Shown here: piece after piece, positions 32,861 to 41,188 of the stretch
How positions within the stretch are numbered: the stretch's first letter is position 1
Layout: every line of letters begins with the position of its first letter
Source: an uncultured Caryophanales bacterium
Lineage (GTDB): Bacteria > Bacillota_I > Bacilli_A > Acholeplasmatales > Anaeroplasmataceae
Direction: 5' to 3'
DNA length: 42,813 bases
NCBI GenBank assembly: GCA_946626535.1
Contig: CAMOUK010000010.1
Span: 1-42,813, forward strand
Notes under the pieces: model-generated
The model's database searches: none
What the model was told of the DNA's origin: nothing
The model's input: the letters and a program-made list of their open reading frames with translations, nothing else
Made by a program: the position numbers and the translations under genes

Positions 32861-33730
32861 ATGAATGATTATGTAATTATTACAGAATCAACAACAGATT
32901 TATCACAAGAGCTTATAGATGAGCTCGGACTTGTTGTTATTCCGATGACATTTAAGTCAGATGATAGGGAGTATATTAATTATCCTGACGGAAGAGAGCT
33001 TTCTAATAAGGATTTTTATGAGGCTGAAAGAAAAGGTGTGCAGTTTACTACTGCTCAGGTTACACCAAATGATTTCGCAAATGTATTTAGAACATATTTA
33101 GATATGGGAAAGGATATTCTGGCGATATGCTTTTCATCAGGCCTTAGTGGTACTGTTAATAGTGCACACCTTGCAATAGAGGATTTAAAGGATGAATATA
33201 AGGATAGAAAGATTTTGATGGTTGATTCACTTTGTGCATCTATGGGAGAAGGATTATTAGCTTATTATGCTTCTAAGAATAGAGAGAAGGGTATGTCTAT
33301 TTTAGATAACCATGATGCTATAGAAAATATGAAGCTTAAGCTTGCACATTGGTTTACTGTATCAGATATTGATTTCTTAAAAAGAGGAGGAAGACTTTCT
33401 AATGCTTCAGCATTTGTAGCAAAGGCATTAAGAATTAATCCTGTTCTTCATGTAGATAATGAAGGTCATCTTGTTAGTAGATTCAAAAAAATTGGTCGTA
33501 AGAGTGCTATAAAGGAAATACTTAATCAAATGCTTGATACAATAGATGTAACTATTAAGCAAACTATTTTTATTTCACATGGTGACTGTGAAGAGGATGC
33601 ACAATATTTAGCTTCACTTGTAAAAAAGGAAATTGATGCAGATGTTATTATTGGTGAGATTGGACCAGTTATTGGTGCGCATTCAGGACCTGGTACATTA
33701 GCACTATTCTTTATTGCTTCGCATCGATAA
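32861..33730 (+). CDS. DegV family fatty-acid-binding protein (paralog 3)
   Basis: This 289-residue DegV/FakB protein has ITESTTDLS, TTAQVTPNDF, FSSGLSGT, FLKRGGRL and AHSGPGTLALFF. It diverges from the other two paralogs: the Thr-Ala-Gln strand replaces Ser-Gln-Pro and the middle lacks the KYKMRNR block, so it probably binds a different fatty acid or serves another partner. It is two bases after the helicase gene, with AGAGGG in the helicase's last codons, so the pair shares a promoter. Confidence 0.92.
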   Translation: MNDYVIITESTTDLSQELIDELGLVVIPMTFKSDDREYINYPDGRELSNKDFYEAERKGVQFTTAQVTPNDFANVFRTYLDMGKDILAICFSSGLSGTVNSAHLAIEDLKDEYKDRKILMVDSLCASMGEGLLAYYASKNREKGMSILDNHDAIENMKLKLAHWFTVSDIDFLKRGGRLSNASAFVAKALRINPVLHVDNEGHLVSRFKKIGRKSAIKEILNQMLDTIDVTIKQTIFISHGDCEEDAQYLASLVKKEIDADVIIGEIGPVIGAHSGPGTLALFFIASHR

Positions 33731-33746
33731 AAAGATTATTTTTACA

Positions 33747-33775
33747 TTGATATATTTTGAATAAAATGTTATACT
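33747..33775 (+). promoter_or_regulatory. Promoter of the thioredoxin-fold protein gene
   Basis: TTGATA and TATACT are separated by 17 bases, 38 bases before the start codon. Confidence 0.7.
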
Positions 33776-33813
33776 ATTTAAGTATATCGTATAAGAAAGG
33801 GTTGTCATTTTAA

Positions 33814-34428
33814 ATGAGATCTAATAAGCATAGAAAAGTTAAAACAAGATTTAAGTTTACTAAGGCTCTAGCTGTATTATTAGGATTTATTGTGGTAATA
33901 GCTATTTTAACTGGTTTACTTTCAATTGAGTCTGATGCAGAAAAGCTATATACAAAGATTACTACTGCACAGGCTGCAGTAGATGATTTCTCTGGTACTT
34001 CATTAGATGAGGATAATGTTTTTAAAGAGATTTCTTATAAGAAATTAACTTCAAAGATTAAATCATCAGATTATGTTTATGTATATTATGGAACTATCAC
34101 AAATACTGATTATTTAACTTATATACAAACTGTTAATGATAGAGCTCAAACATATAATGTTGATAGAGTATACCTTCTTGATTCAGTATGGGCTACTTCA
34201 ATCAATACAGATGATGAGGATTTTGGAGAAGAGAATAATTTAGTATTATCAGAGGTTGAACGCGCTCTTGGTGGTGTTGACATGACTATTGTTCCTTCAC
34301 TTTGGGTATTTAAGGATGGAGAAGTAGTTTTCAATTCAGATGATTATATTAATGATACATATCAAGCATCAACTTGGAATTATGTTATCGAACAGGCATT
34401 TGGTCGTTATCCTGGTGAAGAGGACTAA
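33814..34428 (+). CDS. Membrane-anchored thioredoxin-like protein without CxxC
   Basis: The 204-residue protein has a basic N terminus, one membrane helix (about 16-38) and an outward-facing domain. Its strand order (SDYVYVYYGT, VDRVYLLD, VPSLWVFKDGEVVF) and the cis-proline position in VPS follow a thioredoxin fold. The active-site CxxC is absent: YGTITNTDYL occupies its place, and there is no cysteine in the protein at all. It resembles bacteriocin-transport-accessory-type thioredoxin-like proteins, but redox activity is excluded. Ribosome site AAAGG is about 13 bases upstream, which is long. It is monocistronic and followed by a terminator. Confidence 0.65.
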   Translation: MRSNKHRKVKTRFKFTKALAVLLGFIVVIAILTGLLSIESDAEKLYTKITTAQAAVDDFSGTSLDEDNVFKEISYKKLTSKIKSSDYVYVYYGTITNTDYLTYIQTVNDRAQTYNVDRVYLLDSVWATSINTDDEDFGEENNLVLSEVERALGGVDMTIVPSLWVFKDGEVVFNSDDYINDTYQASTWNYVIEQAFGRYPGEED

Positions 34429-34437
34429 TTAAAAATT

Positions 34438-34465
34438 AAGAGATAGGCGACTATCTCTTTATTTC
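34438..34465 (+). terminator. Terminator before argS
   Basis: AAGAGATAG pairs with CTATCTCTT around GCGA, with TTATTTCTT after it. It ends about 15 bases before the argS start, so it could also act as an attenuator. Confidence 0.78.
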
Positions 34466-34479
34466 TTAGAGGTGTGATT

Positions 34480-36180
34480 ATGATAGATGATATTAAACAA
34501 ACACTAAAGAAAGGGCTTGAAGCCTATTATAATAAAAATTATGGAATTTCATTAAATCTTACTATTGAGGAGCCAAAAAAGGCTTCAATGGGAGATATAT
34601 CTGTTCCTATGTTTTTAGTTGTTAAGGAATTAAAGAAACCACTTCCTGAGGTTGTTAAGGAGGCTTGTGATGTTATTAAGACACTATCTCCATTTATTAA
34701 GGAAGTTAATCCTACAGGACCATTTATTAATATTATTGTTGATAAGGGTATTGTATCAGAAGCTGTTTTAAAGAATGTATATGATATGAATGGTAATTAT
34801 GGAAATTCAAATATAGGTAATGGTAAAACCATTGTACTTGATTATTCATCTCCAAATATTGCGAAATCATTTAGTATTGGACACCTTCGTTCAACTATGA
34901 TTGGAAACTCACTAAAGCTTATATTCCAAAAAGCTGGATATAAGACAGTTGGAATTGATTACCTTGGTGACTGGGGAACTCAATTTGGAAAGATGATTGT
35001 AGCTTATGAAATGTGGGGAGACGATGAGGCTATTAAGCGTGACCCTATTAATGAGCTATCTAAGCTATATGTAAGATTTAATACTGAGGCCGAGGATAAG
35101 CCTGAGATGGATGAGCAAGCTCGTGAAGCTTTCCGTAAGATTGAGCTTGGAGATCCTAAATATGTAGCCCTATGGAAGTGGATTAGAGAGGAATCATTAA
35201 AGGAGTCACAGCAAATATATGATATCCTAGGTGTATCCTTTGATTCATATAATGGTGAGGCTTATTATAATGATAAGATGGAGCCAGTTGTAGATGAGCT
35301 TAAGGAAAAGGGTCTTTTAAAGGAGGACCAGGGAGCTCAAATAGTAGATCTTGGTGATGACCTACCACCAGCACTTATTAAAAGAAGTGATGGAGGTTCA
35401 TTATATATAACACGTGATTTAGCTGCAGTATTTGATCGTATGAAGACATATAACTTTGATAAGTGCTTATATGTTGTAGGAAATGAGCAAAAGCTTCATT
35501 TTACACAGCTTAAGTCTGTATTAAAGAAAATGGGATATGATTATGGTGATCGTATTGAACATATAAACTTTGGATTATACCTTACAGGTGGTACTAAGAT
35601 GAGTACTAGAAAGGGTAATGTCGTAAAACTTTATGATGTATTAATGGATGCGATTGCTCAAGCTCGTAAGCAAATTGAAGAGAAGAATCCAAATATTGAA
35701 AATAAGGATGAAATTGCACGTAAGGTTGGAATTGGAGCTATAGTTTTCAATGATTTGAAAAATCATAGAACAAATGATATTGAATTTAATCTTGAAAGTA
35801 TGCTAAAATTTGAAGGTCAAACTGGACCATATCTACAATATACAGGAGTAAGAATATTCTCAATTGTTGATGGTCAAGAGCTTGATTTTAATAATATTTG
35901 TAAGGATAAGTTTAATGAGCCTCATTATTTTGAGCTTATTAAGCTAATAGCTGCATTTAAGACTACAATTGAAAGAGCAACAGTAGAATATGCTCCATCA
36001 GTTGTAGCTAAGTATTTATTATCACTTGCACAATCATTTAATGGATTCTATGCAAAGGAAAAGATAAATGCAGAGGACAAGGCTATACGTAATACTAATA
36101 TGATTCTTGCAGGTGCTGTAAGAGTTGTAATTAATGAAGGATTACGTTTACTTGGAATGGATTATGTTAACAAGATGTAA
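34480..36180 (+). CDS. argS: Arginyl-tRNA synthetase
   Basis: The 566-residue class I synthetase charges tRNA-Arg. The N-terminal Add-1 domain (about 1-85) is followed by SSPNIAKSFSIGHLRST (HIGH motif as SIGH), LGDWGTQFGKM, and KMSTRKGN in the KMSKS position, as is usual for ArgRS. The C-terminal DALR anticodon-binding domain ends in EGLRLLGM. Start is ATG at 34480 with GAGGTG six bases upstream; the GTG at 34474 is in that site. tRNA-Leu lies 23 bases after its stop, with no strong terminator between, so the two may be co-transcribed. Confidence 0.96.
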   Translation: MIDDIKQTLKKGLEAYYNKNYGISLNLTIEEPKKASMGDISVPMFLVVKELKKPLPEVVKEACDVIKTLSPFIKEVNPTGPFINIIVDKGIVSEAVLKNVYDMNGNYGNSNIGNGKTIVLDYSSPNIAKSFSIGHLRSTMIGNSLKLIFQKAGYKTVGIDYLGDWGTQFGKMIVAYEMWGDDEAIKRDPINELSKLYVRFNTEAEDKPEMDEQAREAFRKIELGDPKYVALWKWIREESLKESQQIYDILGVSFDSYNGEAYYNDKMEPVVDELKEKGLLKEDQGAQIVDLGDDLPPALIKRSDGGSLYITRDLAAVFDRMKTYNFDKCLYVVGNEQKLHFTQLKSVLKKMGYDYGDRIEHINFGLYLTGGTKMSTRKGNVVKLYDVLMDAIAQARKQIEEKNPNIENKDEIARKVGIGAIVFNDLKNHRTNDIEFNLESMLKFEGQTGPYLQYTGVRIFSIVDGQELDFNNICKDKFNEPHYFELIKLIAAFKTTIERATVEYAPSVVAKYLLSLAQSFNGFYAKEKINAEDKAIRNTNMILAGAVRVVINEGLRLLGMDYVNKM

Positions 36181-36197
36181 TAGGGGTTTCCCTATTA
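36178..36197 (+). other. Hairpin at the argS stop codon
   Basis: TAATAGGG pairs with CCCTATTA around GTTT and contains the stop codon. It lacks a T run, so it is more likely an RNA-processing or stability hairpin before the tRNA than a terminator. Confidence 0.45.
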
Positions 36198-36203
36198 CAA
36201 TTT

Positions 36204-36289
36204 GGGGGCGTGATGGAATGGCAGACATGGAAGACTCAAAATCTTCTGCTAGTGATAGCGTGTGGGTTCGACCCCCATCGCCCCTACCA
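36204..36289 (+). tRNA. tRNA-Leu (anticodon CAA)
   Basis: The 86-base gene folds as a class II tRNA. The acceptor GGGGGCG pairs with CGCCCCT (one G-U at the end), the discriminator is A, and CCA is encoded. The anticodon stem is GAAGA/TCTTC with loop CTCAAAA, anticodon CAA at 36237-36239. A long variable arm (TGCTAGTGATAGCG) and the T arm GTGGG-TTCGACC-CCCAT follow. It reads the UUG codon. A terminator follows 12 bases later. Confidence 0.96.
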
Positions 36290-36300
36290 TTAGTATTAAT

Positions 36301-36330
36301 CGTTAGAATAAAATATTCTAACGTTTTTTT
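36301..36330 (+). terminator. Terminator after tRNA-Leu
   Basis: CGTTAGAATA pairs with TATTCTAACG around AAA, followed by seven T. Confidence 0.9.
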
Positions 36331-36348
36331 ATTTGTGCTTATATTATA

Positions 36349-36377
36349 TTGACTTAAAGGTCATAAAAAGTTAATAT
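36349..36377 (+). promoter_or_regulatory. Promoter of the lipoprotein operon
   Basis: TTGACT and TAATAT are separated by 17 bases, 26 bases before the start codon. Confidence 0.65.
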
Positions 36378-36402
36378 TAAATTATAAATTAGGGTGGTTT
36401 GT

Positions 36403-37629
36403 ATGAAAAAAAATAAGCTTTTTAAATCCTTTTATATTTTAACAATTTTAATATTATTTATACTTTTTATTACATCATGTAATAGAGGTAAACCCCATAC
36501 AATCTATGATATTTGTTATGAGCTATCTGATGATGGAAGCTACTATATAGCTTGTGGATTTAAAAATAGAGGATATACACTGGCTATAGATGAGGAATAT
36601 AATGGTCTTCCTGTTAAAGAAATAAAGGAGAAAGCATTTAGAAGATGTCCTTGTAGTCAGGTTATCATACCAGATACTATTGAATATATAGGATATGGAG
36701 CCTTCGAAGGATGTATTGATATTCGTAGTATGTTCCTTCCTTTTGTTGGAGCTAAAAGATATGATACTTTTTCATATGGGCAAGAAACACTTGGCTATTT
36801 GTTTGGAAATGATATATATAATAAAACTAAACAAACTACATATAATGATAATGGTGAGCTTGTAACAAATGAATATAGTATACCTTCAAGCTTAAATTAT
36901 ATTGAAGTAAGGGGAGACAGCTATATACCATATCATGCATTCGAAAATATGACTAATCTTGCATATCTAAATATTTATGATTGTGTTTCTTCCAAAAATA
37001 TACTTGAAGGATGTAGTAATCTTTATATTTTAAAAATTAATAGTAATACTATTAATAATGTTTTAAGCTTGTTTGGAGAAAGTGAGTTTGAAAAGTCTTA
37101 TAAGGTCAAAGATTATTATATACCTAATACATTAGATACTATTTGTATTAATGGAGATTTAAATGATAATTATATTAATGGACTAGATTCATTAAAGTAT
37201 ATTGAAATAAATAATGCTTTAAATATTTCATATTCATCTATTAATAGTTTATCTAAGATAGAAGAAATTAAAATAAAATCAAATATAGATTTAGTTATTA
37301 CAAACATGTCTTTTTCTAATAAATCAATTAAGAAAATAGATTTATATGGTAATTATTATTTAGAAGAAAAATCCTTCTATAATTGTAAAAACTTAACTGA
37401 TTTTGATGTGTATGGAAATCTAAATAATATAGGCATAGAGGCATTTGGATTATGCGAGAATCTATCCTCATTTTGTGTTAGTGGAAATATAGGAATGATT
37501 GAAAGCAAAGCCTTTGATGGATGCGAGGATTTAAAAAGGATATTTGTAGGAGGATTTGTTAATGGCAAGGCTTCTGACTGTCTTGAAAATTGCAGTGCAT
37601 ATTTAGATATAAGAGGAGGTAAATACTAA
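36403..37629 (+). CDS. Leucine-rich-repeat (BspA-type) lipoprotein
   Basis: The 408-residue protein has a lipoprotein signal peptide with lipobox ITSC and lipid-modified Cys26. It is followed by BspA-like leucine-rich repeats (LRR_5 type): KEIKEKAFRRCPCSQVIIPDTIEYIGYGAFEGC near residue 75, then weaker units, and clear ones at the end (KSFYNCKNLTDFDV, IGIEAFGLCENL, IESKAFDGCEDL). Such surface proteins bind host or bacterial proteins. The middle repeats are degenerate. Start is ATG at 36403 with AGGGTGG six bases upstream. Its stop overlaps the start of the next gene by one base. Confidence 0.85.
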   Translation: MKKNKLFKSFYILTILILFILFITSCNRGKPHTIYDICYELSDDGSYYIACGFKNRGYTLAIDEEYNGLPVKEIKEKAFRRCPCSQVIIPDTIEYIGYGAFEGCIDIRSMFLPFVGAKRYDTFSYGQETLGYLFGNDIYNKTKQTTYNDNGELVTNEYSIPSSLNYIEVRGDSYIPYHAFENMTNLAYLNIYDCVSSKNILEGCSNLYILKINSNTINNVLSLFGESEFEKSYKVKDYYIPNTLDTICINGDLNDNYINGLDSLKYIEINNALNISYSSINSLSKIEEIKIKSNIDLVITNMSFSNKSIKKIDLYGNYYLEEKSFYNCKNLTDFDVYGNLNNIGIEAFGLCENLSSFCVSGNIGMIESKAFDGCEDLKRIFVGGFVNGKASDCLENCSAYLDIRGGKY

Positions 37630-38384
37630 TGAAAAGATTATTTATTTTATTATGTATTATAGTTTCCTTCCTTTTAATTAATAAAAATAGTAATGCAGAA
37701 ATTGATAGAAATGATAAGTCTGGCTATGAGTTTAGACTAGAAAAGTATTCATTTGAAAGAATATGGATTAGTGTTACTAATAATACCGATGATTATTTGT
37801 CAGTACAGGCAATAGTCTACATTGAGTATGGTAATGAGGATAATTATAAGTACACTAGTGTTTATTGTAATCCAAACCAAACAGAAACATTCTCAGTTCG
37901 TTTTCATACAAACAATAAAAGGATAAAGCATTGTAAAGTGTATTGGGAATGTGAAAATGAGGATGCCACATATAGACAAATTGATAATAATCATTATATT
38001 GATATTGGAAATCAAAAATATGTAATGGTTTATAGCGCCACTATTAATGGTAGTAAAAGAAATAATGTAGCTCTTTATTATGTCCTTTCGATATTACCTC
38101 TAATATTTTGTATAGGGGCTTATTTTGCAACCTTAAAAATTGTGTTATACAATATTAAAAATAGTAAATACCCTATAAATCCTATTGGAACTATTCTTAA
38201 GGGATTGTTATTTTTCCCTGTGGCTATTATTGGAGGTTTAATTGATTTCTTTACAGAATCATATTATGGAGATATTCTTTCAAGGTCCGCATATTATATG
38301 TATCTTTCTATAATTTTAGCATTTATTACTGCGGCTATAATTGAAATAATTTATTATAAAAAGAGTTTACCTAAAAAAGCTTAA
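37629..38384 (+). CDS. Secreted/membrane protein of unknown function
   Basis: This 251-residue protein begins with a signal-peptide-like segment (about 1-23, ending NSNA). A beta-rich outer domain of about 110 residues follows (FERIWISVTNNTDDYLSVQAIVYIEYG, then VYWECEN). Three membrane helices lie at about 143-165, 188-205 and 222-243. I do not recognise the family. The start codon overlaps the lipoprotein's stop and has a strong AGGAGG, so both are made together. It may anchor or present the lipoprotein, but this is inference. Confidence 0.7.
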   Translation: MKRLFILLCIIVSFLLINKNSNAEIDRNDKSGYEFRLEKYSFERIWISVTNNTDDYLSVQAIVYIEYGNEDNYKYTSVYCNPNQTETFSVRFHTNNKRIKHCKVYWECENEDATYRQIDNNHYIDIGNQKYVMVYSATINGSKRNNVALYYVLSILPLIFCIGAYFATLKIVLYNIKNSKYPINPIGTILKGLLFFPVAIIGGLIDFFTESYYGDILSRSAYYMYLSIILAFITAAIIEIIYYKKSLPKKA

Positions 38385-38399
38385 TAGGGGGGAGAGTTT

Positions 38400-39071
38400 G
38401 TGGAAAGGCTTAAAAAACTGCTGTATCCAAATGGTGTTGGGAAAAAGGAATATAGAAATATGGTTGGACAAGATCATTTAATAGAATCAGCAAAGATTCC
38501 AGTGCCTAAAATAAAAGAATGCTGTAGAAAGGTTTTAGAAGATCCTTCATTTGACATAAATGCTATTCCCTATAATGAACTTGTTGAATACCAAATATGC
38601 TATTTTATTATAGGATTGTCAAGAATAAAGGATTTTGTTTTACAATTAGATTTTATATATAAAAATGCATATATTGCGAAATCATGGATGACAACTGATT
38701 TATGCAATCAGTATTTAATAAAACCAAATATCACAGAATATAAAAATTATTTTTTAAAATTAATAAAGCTTAATGGTACCTATGAAAGAAGATTTGCCTA
38801 TGTTATTGCTTTAAAGATGGCAAAGGATATTAATGCATCCAGATTCTTTTTAGATAATATAATAGATGATGATAGATATTATGTATTAATGGCAGAGGCT
38901 TGGCTTATTGCTGAAATTGGTATTTATCATTTTGATTTAGTTAAGACATTTCTAGAAATGAAGGGTCATTTAGTAGAGCTTAAAAGAAAGGCTATATCTA
39001 AAATGATAGATTCTTATAGAATTAGTGATGAGAATAAGCTTTTATTAAATGAAATCAGAAAAATGCTATAA
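38400..39071 (+). CDS. DNA alkylation repair (AlkD-like) protein
   Basis: The 223-residue all-helical protein matches the HEAT-like AlkD family. The marks are YERRFAYVIALKMAKD, YYVLMAEAWLIAEI and LKRKAISKMIDSYRISDENK, which correspond to the WxxRxAxV, yVxxAxaW and KAixKixeSxR blocks. AlkD glycosylases remove bulky alkylated bases such as 7-methylguanine. The catalytic Asp/Trp of AlkD are not clearly identifiable here, so activity is uncertain. Start is GTG with GGGGGGAG upstream. It lies 15 bases after the preceding gene and probably shares its transcript, an unexpected partner for surface proteins. Confidence 0.75.
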   Translation: MERLKKLLYPNGVGKKEYRNMVGQDHLIESAKIPVPKIKECCRKVLEDPSFDINAIPYNELVEYQICYFIIGLSRIKDFVLQLDFIYKNAYIAKSWMTTDLCNQYLIKPNITEYKNYFLKLIKLNGTYERRFAYVIALKMAKDINASRFFLDNIIDDDRYYVLMAEAWLIAEIGIYHFDLVKTFLEMKGHLVELKRKAISKMIDSYRISDENKLLLNEIRKML

Positions 39072-39139
39072 TGTGTTTTACTTTAATTAAATGAAACGTA
39101 TTGCTATAATAATATTGGTATATTGGAGGTATTAGCTTT

Positions 39140-39616
39140 ATGTTTCGTGAAATGAGAAGATTTAAGCAAAAGGCTTCTTTAGAGGAGTGCATGGAAATAT
39201 TAAAAGAGGAAAAGAGAGGAGTTCTATCACTAATAGGAGATGATGGATATCCTTATGGAATACCTCTAGATTTCTATTATGATCTAAATAGTAATAAAAT
39301 ATATTTTCATGGGGCTAAGGAAGGGCATAAAATAGATAGCATTAAAAGGTGTGATAAATGTTCATTTACTCTTTGGAATAAGGGTGTTAGGATGGATGAT
39401 GAATGGTTCTATAGACTAACATCAGTTATTGTATTTGGTCGCATAAGGCTTATGGATGATTCAAATATATCATATGAGATGTGTAAAAATATAGGCTTAA
39501 AATACAATCCTAATCCAGATGATGTTTTAAGAGAAATGAAGGAATCATATCCTAGAGTACAAATGCTTGAGCTTTCAATAGAACATATTAGTGGAAAGCA
39601 TGTTAAGGAGGAATAG
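39140..39616 (+). CDS. NimA-like FMN-binding flavoprotein
   Basis: The 158-residue protein has the split-barrel fold of pyridoxamine-phosphate-oxidase-like flavoproteins. LSLIGDDGYPYGIPLDFYYD, KIYFHGAKEGHKIDSIKRCDKCSF and SVIVFGRIRLM match the NimA/5-nitroimidazole-reductase branch, which binds FMN and in some members gives nitroimidazole resistance. The usual conserved His of NimA lies in the AKEGHK segment. Start is ATG with GGAGG upstream; a TATAAT is at 39105-39110. The glutaredoxin-like gene starts four bases after its stop, so they form an operon. Confidence 0.88.
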   Translation: MFREMRRFKQKASLEECMEILKEEKRGVLSLIGDDGYPYGIPLDFYYDLNSNKIYFHGAKEGHKIDSIKRCDKCSFTLWNKGVRMDDEWFYRLTSVIVFGRIRLMDDSNISYEMCKNIGLKYNPNPDDVLREMKESYPRVQMLELSIEHISGKHVKEE

Positions 39617-39619
39617 TTG

Positions 39620-39928
39620 ATGTTAAAGGTATACGGACATCCAGATTGTCCTGATTGCAGAAATTGCTGTAAAAATTTTGATAATTACAATATTGAATAT
39701 GAGTATTATGATATAAGAGAGCTTAAAAATCTTAAACAGTTTTTAATTTATAGAGATACTAATCCAAGAGTATTTGATCGATTAAAAATGGTTCAAGATA
39801 TAGGTGTTCCAGCAATTGTAGATGATAGTGTTGTTTTTACTGATTGGGAGGCTTATTTAAAATATTATAATCATGAGCCTATAGATTATGAAAAAAAGAG
39901 CTGTAGTCTACTGCATAAAAATTGTTAA
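39620..39928 (+). CDS. Glutaredoxin-like protein with CPDC motif
   Basis: The 102-residue thioredoxin-fold protein begins MLKVYGHPDCPDC, giving a Cys10-Pro-Asp-Cys13 redox pair, and has the GVPAIVDD cis-proline strand. It is the size of small glutaredoxins. Unusual are two more cysteines right after the pair (Cys16 and Cys17) and a C-terminal pair (CSLLHKNC). I start at ATG 39620 with AAGGAGG eight bases upstream; a TTG one codon earlier is possible. Pairing with the NimA-like gene suggests a redox-stress role. Confidence 0.82.
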   Translation: MLKVYGHPDCPDCRNCCKNFDNYNIEYEYYDIRELKNLKQFLIYRDTNPRVFDRLKMVQDIGVPAIVDDSVVFTDWEAYLKYYNHEPIDYEKKSCSLLHKNC

Positions 39929-39951
39929 AAGGCCAATTTTATTGGCTTTTT
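39927..39951 (+). terminator. Terminator of the NimA-like/glutaredoxin operon
   Basis: AAAGGCCAAT pairs with ATTGGCTTTT (one G-U) around TTT, with a T tail. Confidence 0.82.
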
Positions 39952-39995
39952 CATTTATTAATATATTTTTTCTTTTAAAATAATTTTATAAATGA

Positions 39996-40001
39996 TATAA
40001 T
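39996..40001 (+). promoter_or_regulatory. Extended -10 element before the DAHP synthase gene
   Basis: TGATATAAT, the same extended -10 as at nusB; the -35 (TTTTAA) is weak. It lies about 57 bases before the start codon. Confidence 0.5.
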
Positions 40002-40057
40002 TATAAAGTATTTATACATTCTTTGATATTTGAATGTATTTGAAAGGATTTTGTATT

Positions 40058-41125
40058 ATGAATGTAAGAGATGAATTTTCAAAAAATATGGTTTCAACAC
40101 AGGAGCTTCCTACACCTGAAGAGGTAAGAGCTATGTATCCTTTATCTGATGATTTAAAGAAGATAAAGGCTAAGAATGATGAGGAGATTAGAAAGGTATT
40201 CACTGGAGAAAGTGATAAGTTTATTCTAATTATAGGACCTTGCTCAGCAGATAGAGAAGATGCTGTTTTAGAGTATGTAAATAAATTAAGAAAGGTACAA
40301 GAGGAGGTTAAGGATGTTTTAGTTCTTATTCCTCGTGTATATACTGGAAAGCCAAGAACTACAGGAGCTGGTTATAAGGGAATGATTCACCAACCAGATC
40401 CAAACGCAGATCCTGATATGTTAAAGGGACTTGTAGCTATTCGTAAGCTTCAAATGGAGATAATTGCTCAAACTGGATTTAGCGCAGCTGATGAAATGCT
40501 ATATCCTGAAAATTATGCATATGTATCAGACCTATTATCATACATTGCAGTAGGAGCTAGATCTGTTGAGGATCAGCAGCATAGACTTCTAGCTTCTGGT
40601 ATGGATGTACCAGTTGGTATGAAGAATCCTACATCAGGAGATTTATCAGTATTAATGAATTCAATTAGTGCTGGTCAAGCACCTACAACATTTATATACC
40701 GTGGTTGGGAGGTTAATACTCTTGGTAATGATTTAACTCACGTTGTATTACGTGGTTATGTTGATAAGGGAGGAAAGACACATCCTAATTATCACTATGA
40801 GGACCTACAGCAATTATCAGATTTATATAAGGCTAAGGAATATAAGAATCCTGCAGTTATAGTTGATTGTAACCACTCAAATTCTGGAAAGAAGTATATG
40901 GAGCAAATCCGTATTGCTAAAGAGGTTTTACATTCAACAAGACATAATGAGGATATTCATAAGCTTGTAAAGGGACTTATGATTGAATCATATTTAGTTG
41001 ATGGAAACCAAAAGCCAGGTGATGGTGTATACGGTAAGTCAATTACTGATGCTTGCCTTGGATGGGAAAAGACAGAAAAGCTTATTAAGCAAATTGCTGA
41101 TTTAAGAAGAGGTATTATAGATTAA
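40058..41125 (+). CDS. aroF: 3-deoxy-7-phosphoheptulonate synthase (type I alpha)
   Basis: DAHP synthase joins phosphoenolpyruvate and erythrose 4-phosphate, opening the shikimate pathway. The 355-residue protein has the AroF/G/H-type sequence: IIGPCSADREDA, PRVYTGKPRTTGAGYKGM, AADEMLYP, AVGARSVEDQQHR and VDCNHSNSGK. The length matches the feedback-regulated alpha type with an N-terminal extension. Start is ATG at 40058 with AAAGGA ten bases upstream. It is monocistronic, between two terminators; no other aromatic gene is nearby. Codons look optimised, suggesting good expression. Confidence 0.95.
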   Translation: MNVRDEFSKNMVSTQELPTPEEVRAMYPLSDDLKKIKAKNDEEIRKVFTGESDKFILIIGPCSADREDAVLEYVNKLRKVQEEVKDVLVLIPRVYTGKPRTTGAGYKGMIHQPDPNADPDMLKGLVAIRKLQMEIIAQTGFSAADEMLYPENYAYVSDLLSYIAVGARSVEDQQHRLLASGMDVPVGMKNPTSGDLSVLMNSISAGQAPTTFIYRGWEVNTLGNDLTHVVLRGYVDKGGKTHPNYHYEDLQQLSDLYKAKEYKNPAVIVDCNHSNSGKKYMEQIRIAKEVLHSTRHNEDIHKLVKGLMIESYLVDGNQKPGDGVYGKSITDACLGWEKTEKLIKQIADLRRGIID

Positions 41126-41129
41126 TATT

Positions 41130-41172
41130 AATGGGAACACAAATACTTAGATTGATGTGTTCCCATTTTTTT
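41130..41172 (+). terminator. Terminator of the DAHP synthase gene
   Basis: AATGGGAACACA pairs with TGTGTTCCCATT (12 pairs) around 14 bases, followed by a T run. Confidence 0.9.
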
Positions 41173-41188
41173 AATCTTTGTAATATGG

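Noticed and set aside
36134..36352. 72-codon open frame over the argS end and tRNA
   Set aside because: It overlaps argS and the whole tRNA-Leu in another frame, has no ribosome site and no protein-like composition.
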